This document shows, piece after piece, positions 54,443-64,000 of a DNA stretch of 64,000 bases (its first letter is position 1; each line of letters opens with the position of its first letter). A program made the position numbers and the translations under genes. The notes under the pieces are model-generated. The model was not told the DNA's origin. It did no database searches and saw nothing but the letters and a program-made list of their open reading frames with translations. This DNA comes from Prototheca cutis (Eukaryota > Chlorophyta > Trebouxiophyceae > Chlorellales > Chlorellaceae), in NCBI GenBank assembly GCA_002897115.2, contig BCIH01000002.1, positions 2,250,696 to 2,314,695 on the forward strand, read 5' to 3'.

Positions 54443-57400
54443 GTTACTGCGTACCCGCCTGCACCTGCGCTTGCGCTGCCAGGAACTTGCGGAGGATGAA
54501 ATGTGTGTCTCTCAGGATGGAGCCGACTTCATGCAGGATCTCCGTGAATGTCGGCCGTTGGGCGGGGTAGTAGCACAGGCACTTGGTGCCCAGTTCCTGC
54601 AGCGGGAGTTTGAGAGAAGTATTTTGGGGGAAAGGAGCTTTGTTTTCTTTCCTCGAGACGTGCGGCCTGGGGTAGGGAGCTTAAACGCTTGATGTCTCAC
54701 AAGATCGCCGATGCCATGGTGTCAGCATGGTGTCAGCCCAACCATGGGAACCGTTCACCTTGAGTCGCTTGGGTGTCTGGTCGGGGTATGCCAGCATTTG
54801 CTTGGAAGCTACGGCGCCGAGGACCTGGTTCGACTTGAGCCCTGCCCATGCCCGTTGGCCCATGTACAGTTCCCACATCACCACGCCAAAGGCATAAACG
54901 TCACCCGCCCGCGTCATCAGGCCGTCTGTGATCAATTCTGGTGGCCTGCAGCGGGGGTGATGGGTGGGAACGTGCAATGCGCCGTGAAGGCCGAGGCCTG
55001 CCGAATCGCATGCCGGCCAACATCAATCATCCCCAATAGCAAGTCCCGACGGGCAAGAGATTGCTCTGCCAGGATACCAGAGCTCTGTCAGGCCAAGGGC
55101 CTGAGCCCCTTTCTCAGGTCGAGGTCACTTCCCCACCCGCGGCGACCAGCAGTACAGCAAGGTTCACGCACATGTATTCCGCGCAACCCAGTGTCCGTGT
55201 CCGGAGGTAGGACTCGTTGCCGATGATGCGGCTGAGCCCAAAGTCGACCACCTGGAGTTGGAATTTGGGCTCCAGGGTGGCTGGGTTTTAAGGAGCTGTG
55301 TTATGTTGGGTCGCAGCTCTGTGACCCTGGCATTCACCCTACTCTGTTCTGTTGGGGGGGGGGATGTTCCACACACATACTCCAAGCACCTCACCTTTGC
55401 TGTGAAACCACGGCCATCCTTGCCGCTGGCGGCCAGGAGGACGTTGCCGCCGGTGAGGTCGCCATGCAGAATGTCGTTCATGTGCAGGTACTCCAGGGCC
55501 GCCGCGATTTCCTGGAGCGTCTGCAGGGTGTGCGGGTTGGGTGGGAGGTATAGCTTTCGAGTATTATTCCTGGACAGTTGACGAAGGGGAAGGGGGTGAG
55601 GGGTGGCAGCAGCGCCGCTCCAGGGGCTTGCTTGGAAAATAAAACAAGTTCTCAACGATGCTGCATCTGTTCTGGCAAGACCCCTCCCCAAGCCGAAAAC
55701 CGACCTGGAGGATGGCTACGAGGTTGGGCCCGCTGCGAGCCACGAATGGCTGCGTCAGGAAGGCTCCCCGCTCGATGGCCGCGAGCAACGGACCCAGGTT
55801 GCAAAATTCCGAAACGATCCAGACCTCGTGCAGAACCTTTGGCGGCAGGTCGGCACCTGCATGAATGGTGAAAAAGGGGAGAGGGCCTGCCTGATCTCTG
55901 GGTACTTTGGTGGCCTGCATTCATCCAGGTCATCACGGCAACTGAGATTTGCCGCTGCGAGGCTGCCACCGGATCCAGAACCCGGTGCAAGTGGGGGGGT
56001 GAAGTCCTGACAGTCGGTACCCGACAACTTCCCCACTCTCGCAACAACACCCGTCGCCTCACCGGCCGGGGCTCCGAGCAGCCCAGTCGGTGCTGCTCCT
56101 GATGCCTGGCCCTGCGCAGCAGAATGTGCAGAGGAACTGCTAGGCACTGGACACTGGAAAGAAGACGCAGCGTCTCGTCTGGCCGCATCTGACTACACAG
56201 AAGAAAAGGGGGAATTTTTATTCCTATGCTCCCTCCATCGACGACTGCCTCCCCCTCCAAGCCATCCCTTCATCACTCCACCCGAAACCCTGCGCCTACC
56301 ACGGCATCGACGGGGCGGACGGCATAGGCATAGGTGTTGGCGACGTTTGGGTGTGACAGGCTGGAACTGAGCGCGGCTTCAAACAGGCCAGCCTTGCGCA
56401 CGCGGCCCGTGGGCCCTTGCACCGAAAACAGCTCTGGGTTGTCGGTCCGCATCACCTTGACCGCCACGGTGTTTCCGTTCCACGTGGCCTTGAAGACGCG
56501 GCCGTACGCCCCGCGGCCTATCAGTTGGCCCAGCAGCACCTCGTGGAACACCGACGGTCGCGGCGCATTGAGCATGGGCAGGCTCACGCCGCCGCTGCCA
56601 CGACTCGTCCCACGGCCATCGGCGACCGTCGGCGCCGAGCCCTCCCCCCCGGCAGACCCGCCCGACGCCGCCGAGCCATCGTATGATCGAAGCAGCCCAA
56701 AGAAAAATGGCGGTGGGGAGGCATTACTGTCGTCGTCGTCGTCCTCCGTGTGCTGCATTGCCACGGCAGCTGGCCTGCCATCGAGTGGATGTCGGCATGG
56801 GTTGCGGGGTGAAATCCTGGGTCCTGCTGCAATCGACAGCACGTCGCTCCCTGCATGATGCCCCACATCCCCTCAAGCAGCCGTCCACCCACCTAAACTC
56901 GGCAACCACGGCCTCGTGGCTCTGACCGACTCTCGGCCTGAACAGCGCCGCAAATGGCGCGGTTGGCCTGGCCGGGGCGGCGGACCAGCCGGGCTGCTCC
57001 ACAGGCTCAAACAGGTCCCAAAACAGCTCCGGAAGGGGGATGCCAGTGCCTGCATGAGGTTTGTTGGGTGTGCTGCAAGTGTGTGTCGCGGTTTCTTTTG
57101 AGGGGAACGAGTGATTGGTGGGACAGGGGTTCATGGCGTGGCATGGGGGCCCACGAGGTCGGCGCTTCTGGCACGTGTGCTTACGAGAGGCCCTTGCGGT
57201 CACTCCACGCAACTCGCCGGAAGCCCGCCCCCAAGAAAAAGAAACAAGCTGGCATGCTGACGCACCAATCAGGGCCTGCAGTGCAGCATTGGTGTGTGGC
57301 ACACGCCATGCACCCTCCTCCCGCACGTCCACGAGCAAGGATGGGTCCTGGAAGCAGTCCACTGCCACGTGCAGGCCATCCACCGCCTGCGTCGCTGCCA

Positions 57401-58459
57401 TCTCCTGGGAACCGTACTGCATCAGCACCTCCACGGGCCGCTGGATTCCTGCAGGCATGGTGGGTGGGTGGGGGGGGGGGGGTAGGGCATGAAGGGGGGA
57501 CCAGAGACTTACGTCATCTGAGTACAGGGCCCATGCCTTGCCAGCTCACCCAACGGCACGCACCCGTGGTGAACCTGAGCGAAGGCGTGTCCGCACCCGT
57601 GACGTCCTGCACCAGGCCTGGCTGCAGGAGCTGGTGCTGAGCCAGCACCGTCTGCAGCGCGGCAGCCTGCAGCAGGGAGAGTGGCAGTTGGAGCGCGGGT
57701 TTGATGCTCCGTCCATTCATTTGGGTGCGTCTTACATGGACATGCATCCCAGATTGCGGACACGTCGCAGCCAAACCCAACACAGCCCCCAAATCCCTCC
57801 CTGCTCCTTGCCTTGAATGCCTCAAGGTCCTTGAGCACCAGGTCTGCCATCTGCTCCAGGACCGAGCGCTGCACGGTCCCAAAGTCTGGCCGTGGCTTGC
57901 GGTCGGCAACGCACAGGTGTCCCAGCGGGCTGCTGGCTGCGACCGGCTGCAGCGCACACCGAGCGTAAAAGCGCACAGCATTCGGCCCGGTCGCGATGCT
58001 CGTGCCTGCAGTGTTTGGGTCCTCTTGCATGTCGGCCCACACCTGCATCAAGAGGGTTGACGGGCCAGATTGTGTGTCCATCCGTGTCGCCCTTTGTGAG
58101 TGGGTGGGTGGGTGTGTGGGTTGGGGGAGAGGATGACGTGGCAGGGAACCAGGCCCCCCGCTCATCCATATGCAGAATAACCACTACTCAGTGTTGTAGC
58201 ACCAGGACGTGCCCATCGCATGCGAGCCTCAATGTCCTCCAAAACAAACACAAAATCGCCAGCCAGACCTCCAGCTTGTTGGTCTTCCTTGAGGGCACTA
58301 GGTACCAATCGGCTGGGCAGCCAAAGGCCTCATCCTCTTCCAGGGTCCGGTCCAGCCCCAGGCCTGCGGTGGACCTATACCACTCTTCCTCTGCACCAGG
58401 GGTGGGTTGGCCCTTTCTGTGAGCACAGAGGTGCAGCAAGGACCTCGGACAGAACAGTC

Positions 58460-58527
<68 letters not shown>

Positions 58528-59233
58528 CCCCCCCCCCCCCCACCCCCCCCCCCCCGCCGGGTCTCGCGCTGCAGCTGTCCCATCCCAGGCAGGATGTCCC
58601 GGGGACATGGCATGACAGTGCATGTCACCCATGTGCTCCGGTAAAAGCTACACAGCCTTGCGTCATGTAGCCCCCGACAGCCAGCCAGTCAGTACCAAAG
58701 GCAGAAGCCTCACCTGCGGGCGACAGCACGATCTTGACGATGGGAACCTGGAACACTGTCTTGCAGAGGTCCAGCTGTGCCTTGAATCGGGAAGGGCTCG
58801 GAGGGGGGGCCACAGGTTGCACTGGCTGGCCATCTGAGGATGGTGCCGTCAGGCTGCCCCCAGACTGAATGCTGGACCGGAGCTGGCCGCCATTGCCAGC
58901 ATCCAGGGACCCAGCAGAGGCACCTGCCTGCCCATTCCTCGAGCTTGAAGAAGTGCGGGCGTGCTTGGATGACTCGTCGGACCTGGGGGATCGGCTTTGT
59001 TGTGCTGCCCGAACCTCGACACTCTGGGTAACATGCTGCTCAGGTGAAGCTACTCCCACCTGCGACACCAAAATGTGCAGCGGAAGGCATGCTTCACCCA
59101 ACTCTCGGATACAGCTATGTCTTGATTGCACCACCAGGCGGGCCACACGCACTTGGGCCCGTTTCGGGGCAGGCTTGGGCCCTGCAAGAACAGGGCCCTC
59201 GGTTGGCGATTCCTTGGACAAGCAGCCCCCCAT
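54443..59233 (-). CDS. GAF-domain protein kinase with acylation-type N-terminus
   Basis: Exons recognised from the 5' end: 59233-58714, 58390-58269, 58042-57812, 57666-57564, 57448-57266, 57049-56893, 56774 onward. The start MGGCLSKE fits N-myristoylation plus palmitoylation, so membrane attachment is likely. A GAF domain spans exons 1-3 (LCKTVFQVPIVKIVLS, ADWYLVPSRKT, ATGPNAVRFYARCAL, LGHLCVADRKPRPD). The kinase domain begins LGQLIGRGAYGRVFKATWNGNTVAVKV, then EVWIVSEFCNLGPL, YLHMNDILHGDLTGGNVLL (catalytic HGDL, unusual for HRD), VDFGLSRIIGN (DFG), PPELITDGLMTRAGDVYAFGVVMWEL and CLCYYPAQRPTFTEI. One exon around 55940-56150 encodes a Gly/Ala-rich loop insert. The stop is at 54443. The ends of exons 7-9 are not settled. 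Such GAF-kinases are common in green algae; the ligand is unknown. Confidence 0.85.
58462..58555. repeat. 94-nt nearly pure poly-C tract
   Basis: Interrupted only by T at 58525 and A at 58542. It lies in the first intron of the minus-strand kinase gene, so the transcript carries poly-G. Exons on both sides belong to the same GAF domain and are in phase, so the locus is continuous; the tract length is less certain. Confidence 0.9.
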
Positions 59234-59847
59234 ACGGGGTTCTGCTGCTGCACGCAGACGTTACGTGGGCGGCTAATTACTGTCGACAATTCTGTAATTT
59301 TTGCAGCATTACGGTTAGACATCCTGATGCTGGAGTCCCCGGTACGGCCACCGCCGATCGCACCGATCTCTGCCGGGACGGCATCAATCGTGGCGACGAC
59401 ACACTGATGCCGCTACGGAGAACGCGCCGCTTGTTCCGAGAAGCGGGCCCTACAGCACAGGGCATGCGCGCACGAACAAGTCATCCGAGTACCACCACGG
59501 CCATGATCGAATCGAGTGGATGAGACTCTGCCATGTAACCCGGGGATTGCCGGTTTCGGCTGGCCAGCGGCTCCCCTCCCCCGGGCTGTGCGGGGCCCCA
59601 AATGGGCCGAGGCATGCCTCTTGCCTAGGTCACGCCAGCATCACACGGCTGCCCATGTCTTTCCCTAGCCACTCTGACGCTGCATGCAAAGCTCACACAG
59701 ACGGTGGAGAGGTGCGGTTTGGGATTGTAGGGCGCTCGGGAGCTCCATGGAAGGCAGGGGCCACAGAATAGGTGGTGCACGACTGTGATACTATCCACCA
59801 TGCATTCATTTGTCGAGACCCCTTGTGCTCGCGTCTCCATTCTACAG
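59234..59847. other. divergent promoter region
   Basis: Between the kinase start (minus) and the phosphatase start (plus). An in-frame ATG at 59800 could extend the phosphatase by 16 residues. Nothing else recognised. Confidence 0.55.
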
Positions 59848-61087
59848 ATGAGCATATTCCAGAGATTGGGCCAGAACATCAATACTGCCGGCATTTCCTT
59901 GTTCCTCCATGTCCTGAGGGTGCGCAGCAGGGGGTCAGGGCCGGGGAGAGCCGAGGCTTGGTGTTTGCGCCAGTGGGAAGGGGAGCATGCCATCACGCGT
60001 GCTCGGTTTTCAGGTGATTCTGGAAGCTGGGGACAATTGGAAGGCAGCCCTTGTGAAAGCCCCAACCCCACAAAGCCTGGTGCAGAAAGAGCCGGCACTG
60101 GCGGTGCCGCATTTGGAAATCGCCGACCTCCGTCAGGTGAACTGGGCGGCGCTGCACGCGGCGGGCTTCCGTGGCGTCGTGTTTGACAAGGACAACACGC
60201 TGACAGTGCCGTATGGCGCGGACATGGAGCCCAGTGCGGTGGCGGCACTGGACGCCGCACGGCAGGCCATGGACGGCGCCGTCGTGCTGTTCAGCAACTC
60301 GGCCGGACTGGAGCAGTTTGATCCTGAGGGCAAGGAAGCCGAGCTGCTGGAGCAGACGCTGCATGTGCCCGTGCTTCGTCACCGCGAGAAAAAGCCCGGA
60401 GGCGGGGTGCAAGACCTGGAGCGCCACTTTGGGTGCGCAGACGTCTGGCGTGGTGTGCTGGTCCCCTGTTTTTAAGTTTCAGGCGGGAGGACTGGGCAAT
60501 GGGTCTCGATCTTGCGGTATGTCGGCAGCCTTGGAAGGCCCTTTTCGCACGCGCTATCCCCCCCTCCCTGCACTGGCAGGTGCGCTGCGCACGAAATGAT
60601 CATGGTGGGTGACCGGTACCTGACAGACATTGTCTTTGGCAACCGCCACGGCATGCTCACGATCCGGCCCGAGCCGTTTACGGCGCATGGCGAACCCATC
60701 ACCGTCTCCGCAGTACGCAGTTAGTGTGTGGTGCAAGGCATGTCGCTGTGCTCTGCGACAGTGATGGCTGTGGGGTTGTGTCAGCTGTGATCCCTGTTGG
60801 ATTGGGAGCGGCGGCACCCCGTGGGCTGAGATGCAGGGAGGCCGGACACGGGGACGGTGTGCGACGCGCGCGCAGGGGTTGGACGGGGCATGTGGCTTCC
60901 TTTGGGATTAGCCCCTTGAAATCTGACAACAATCTTCCCCCTGAACCCAACAAGTAAGGCACGGAAGCTGGAGACGTTGTGCCTGTCCAGGTGGAGAGCT
61001 GCCGGGCAGGGTCCCCCGCCCCATCCGCTCGTCGGGGATGCCGCGGCGCTGGAGAACTTCCTGCAGCCGCTGGACGAGCTGTCGTGA
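59848..61087 (+). CDS. phosphatidylglycerophosphate phosphatase (GEP4/YqeG HAD type), 250 aa
   Basis: Removes phosphate from phosphatidylglycerophosphate to give phosphatidylglycerol, needed for thylakoid lipid and cardiolipin. Exons 59848-59919, 60014-60432, 60580-60712 and 60959-61087 join with phases closing. The start MSIFQRLGQNINTAGI matches the short amphipathic N-terminus of the family. HAD motifs: VVFDKDNTLT (DxDxT), VLFSNSAGL (Ser motif) and, after the second intron, IMVGDRYLTDIVFGNRHGM with TIRPEP. The last exon gives ARKLETLCLSRWRAAG and HPLVGD. The last acceptor reads GTAAG, not CAG. Organelle targeting cannot be judged. Confidence 0.92.
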
Positions 61088-61250
61088 GGCCTCCCGTCTC
61101 GCACTATGAAATTCTCCGGGTGGAATGAAGAGGCGCGTCGACCCCCTTTTTAAACGACAACAAAACAAAGTCAATGGCCCGTCAGAAATTGTGCAGGCGT
61201 GGTGTGCCATGGAACCCAGCAAACTGTGCACACAGACACGCAGCTTTGTC

Positions 61251-64000
61251 TCAGGTGTCCTTGGCGGAGGGAAGGGGGATGACAGGGAGTGCCAGCCTGC
61301 TCCCCCGCTGCTGCAAGGCATAGGAGATGACCAGGTCCTCGGGTCGCTTCCAGAGCCAGTGCCGGACCGCCGACAGGCTGAAATCCCAGGGCACCGCGGC
61401 CCCGTTGCAGCTCAGAACGAGCGCAGGCGGCGGCTCTGTGACGGTGAGGCCGGTGTCAGGGGGGGGCGTGCCGCGCTTGGAGAAGCTCTCCATTGCCCCC
61501 CACTCGGCGGCGGCACGCGCGCCGTAAAACAGCGGCGTCACCTCCACGGCAGCGCCCTGCTCCCTCAGCCGCCGGGCCACGTAGTCGGCCACCTTGTCGA
61601 TTCGCAGGATGCGCGGCGCGTGCAGCCGGCTCTGCAGCAAGCTGGGCAGCCCAGATCCCTGCGAGGTCGTTGGTGTGGAGCGGGTGTCAGCACTGGCAAG
61701 GTACTGACAAGGGTTGCGCACAGACACAGCGGGAGACGACGCCCGGTATCTTTCTGTGAAACAGCAAATCACAGCACGCACCTCCAGGGGCAGCAGGGAA
61801 AAAGCGAGTTTGAGATCGCCGGCAGGCTTAAACCTGCCGTGCAGCACGGCGTCGGCCACCCAGCTCGGCAGGATGGCTTGGGCTTGGGGGTGTGCGGCCA
61901 GCGCCTGGGGTGTCCCTCGCCACGGCACCTCCCCGTGCACAATCACCTCCACACGTGCAGGATCCAGCGGGAAGCTGGCGCCGCTGTGGTCGGGTGCAGA
62001 CTGCGCCGCAAACCCTGTCCCAGTCTGCTGCGACGTAGTGTTCGCGCTGCTGTTGCCAACAGCACTCCCGGCATCAGCACTGCCGTTGCCAGCGGTGCTT
62101 CCGGCATCGACATCGCCACCGTCGTTCGTCTGGTCGTCGCGGCCGCCGCCGCCGCCGCCATCATCGGCCCGTGCCACCACGGCGCGCTCCCAGGGGCGGC
62201 AGAGCGCGCGCAGCATGAGCATGCCAGCATTGGCCTTGGCGTCGGCGGGCGCCGTTGTGGCGCCCAGGTCTCGGAGATAGACTTCGGCGCCAAATGCGTT
62301 CCGTGGTTCCAGCGTGCCCGCCACGCTGCCCAGCCGTACATCCAGCGTACACCAAGGCAGCGCGGAAGTGCATGGGTCAAACACCTCGCGCGAGGCCTCC
62401 AGCATAAGGTCTTTAGCATTGGAGGGCGCAAGGCTGGCTGCTGGCGCCGTGCTGCGAGGCGCCGAAGACCTTGTCTCCTCACCGTCGTCGTGATCTCCCC
62501 AGGTCTGAACCACGATCCCCCGGGTGATGTCCCAAAGCTCCACGGTCCCCGTCCCTGCCTGCTGTGTCAGAACATGCAGTCTGTCGGCGACGGGGGCAAA
62601 CCCGGACAGCGGAGACATGCCGGCCGTCCGGCCACTGGGTGCCGCCAGAGCAGCAGGCGGGTGGGCCCCCGTCTCGGGGAACATGCGTCCCCGGGCCGAC
62701 GCAGCACCCGGCGGTCGGAACGAGGCCATTGGTTGGAACGATGATGGTATGGCGTTGTGGTCATCGGTGGCTGTGCAACCAGATGGCTCCACATCCATTT
62801 CCTCCCCCCCATCATCATCGTCACAGCCATCAAAGTCATCCCAGCCACGGCCAAGGTCCCAGCGCTGGATGTCTGACAGCGTGCTCGATGCAGTCCACAA
62901 CCTTGCAGCCTGGCTGTCGCCGTCGTCGCTACCACCTTCCTGGCCCAGCTGCTGCACGGTCAGTGCGGCCACGGGCGCGGCGCCGGGCAGCGTGGCGAGG
63001 TGCCGGGATCGGAGCGCCGCAAGGTCGGTGACATAGATCGAGCCGTCGCGGCCGCCGGTGATGACAGTCTGTAACGCCCCACCGCTGCCTTGGGCGTCTG
63101 CCAGGGCCCAGACCGAGCAGGGGTGCGGAGCTAGTGTAGCGACGCAGGCGTCGGCCATGCACAGGTCCCAGAGACGGACCGTACCATCAGCCGCGGCGCT
63201 GACCAGGCGCCGGCCGTCGCCCGACAGCGTCACGGCCCGGACCAGGTCGGCATGGCCTCGCAGCGTGCACGCCGGTGCGGGGTCGCGTGGGTCCAGCAGC
63301 CGCACCCCGCCGTCCGCACTGCCTGCGGCCAGCACACGGCCGTCGGTGTCCACGGCCGCGCAATAGAGGCTGGAACCACCGGCAGAGGCCTGGCGTGCCG
63401 CGCTGAACCGCGCCCCGTCCCACAGCGCGACCTCGCCCTGCAGGCCCACGCTGGCCAGCAGGCCGGGGCCGGGTGCGTATGCCAGGGCGGTTATGTAATC
63501 CGAGTGTGCCGCCACCGCCGCAACACACGTACCTGCGATTGTTTTGTGGGCGAGTGTTTTTTTGGGAGGGCGTGGTGGCCGGGGGAGAAAATGGGGTGGG
63601 AGGAAAAACGGGGTACCGCTGCAAAATGTGCTGTTTTAAATCCAACTCTATGTCACGGTCACGATGCAGGGATGCAGGGAACACGAGAGCAAATCGTAGA
63701 AGAACCCCGTCATCCACCCGAGTCCACCAGTGCACCTTCTCCGTCTGCCTGGCGCCACAAGCGTAGTGTGCAATCCGAGGAGGCAGACACCACGTGGCCA
63801 TCGGGCAGGGGCATCACCGCGTTGACCCAGTCAGCGTGGCCAGCGCAGGTGCAGGTCGCACGCCGGTCGTCCGCGCTCCAGCGGATCGCCGTCCCGTCCC
63901 GCGAACCGCTCCACACACCGGTGCCCGTGGGGTCGAGCGCCAAGGCATTGACTCCGGCGCAGTGCTGCGCAGACGGTTGTGCACGAACATATGGGGGTAG
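61251..64000 (-). CDS. WDR48 (UAF1) WD40 protein, 5' end outside window
   Basis: WDR48 activates the deubiquitinases USP1, USP12 and USP46. Exons 63964-63718, 63532-61782 and 61658-61251 join with phases closing; the first begins at an acceptor, so one or more 5' exons lie to the right. WD repeats follow the family order: GVNALALDPTGTGVWSGSRD, HADWVNAV, SASSDCTLRLW, HSDYITALAYAPG, GHADLVRAVTLSGDG, VWALADAQ, GGRDGSIYVTDL. After the propeller come the WDR48 blocks WCTLDVRLGSVAGTLE, GMLMLRALCRPWE, ILPSWVADAVLHGRF, LAFSLLPLE, LRIDKVADYV and the SUMO-like end LSAVRHWLWKRPEDLVISY. Family assignment is firm. Confidence 0.92.

Noticed and set aside
58298..58632. Poly-Gly or poly-Pro proteins across the long C tract
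   Set aside because: Homopolymer translation only; the tract lies in an intron between two GAF exons.

Overview
The window is nuclear DNA of a eukaryote, most likely a GC-rich chlorophyte green alga of the Chlorella/Auxenochlorella (Trebouxiophyceae) kind. Genes sit on both strands, are densely packed, and are split by short GT-AG introns that often begin GTGCGT, GTGAG or GTGTGT. The gene set includes plant-type SPX-RING (NLA) and organelle-targeted argininosuccinate synthase beside animal-like alkylglycerol monooxygenase, ESS2, WDR48, VPS11 and VPS29. The lineage is an inference from family content; no organelle or rRNA gene fixes it.

Layout. 0-6.7 kb: three minus-strand genes of unknown function; the first runs off the left edge. 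6.7-9.1 kb: the first exons of argininosuccinate synthase run into the middle of a KH-domain gene, a chimeric junction inside an intron holding a poly-C/poly-A tract. 9.8-13.5 kb: an SPX-RING (NLA-like) reading frame that splices in phase onto two HAD phosphatase domains (NIF/FCP1-like, then PHOSPHO/PECP1-like). 13.7-15.7 kb: a CCCH zinc-finger protein. 16.1-19.5 kb: a minus-strand cluster of box C/D snoRNAs including U14 and a family of about six units sharing a covarying hairpin. 20.1-25 kb: a DnaJ protein and NAD kinase. 25.3-40.6 kb: VPS29 (retromer), a TBC Rab-GAP, an F-box protein, the ESS2 splicing factor, alkylglycerol monooxygenase and VPS11 (HOPS/CORVET). 40.7-47.3 kb: a JmjC protein, a LisH/NPAT-like protein and an M3 zinc peptidase. 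49-53.4 kb: prolyl oligopeptidase, flanked by two inverted copies of a 175-bp repeat. 54.4-59.2 kb: a GAF-domain protein kinase. 59.8-61.1 kb: a phosphatidylglycerophosphate phosphatase. 61.3 kb to the right edge: WDR48 (UAF1), N-terminus outside the window.

Exon boundaries were worked out by hand from splice consensus, reading phase and family conservation. Where all phases close (NAD kinase, VPS29, TBC, ESS2, AGMO, VPS11, M3 peptidase, PGP phosphatase, WDR48) the models are firm; start codons of the CCCH, DnaJ, JmjC and prolyl oligopeptidase genes are not. rRNA target matches for the snoRNAs come from remembered, highly conserved 18S and 25S sequence, not from a search.

The most interesting observations are the snoRNA hairpin family in a gene-poor stretch, the probable SPX-RING-phosphatase fusion that would join phosphate sensing, ubiquitination and dephosphorylation in one chain, and the argininosuccinate synthase/KH chimera.
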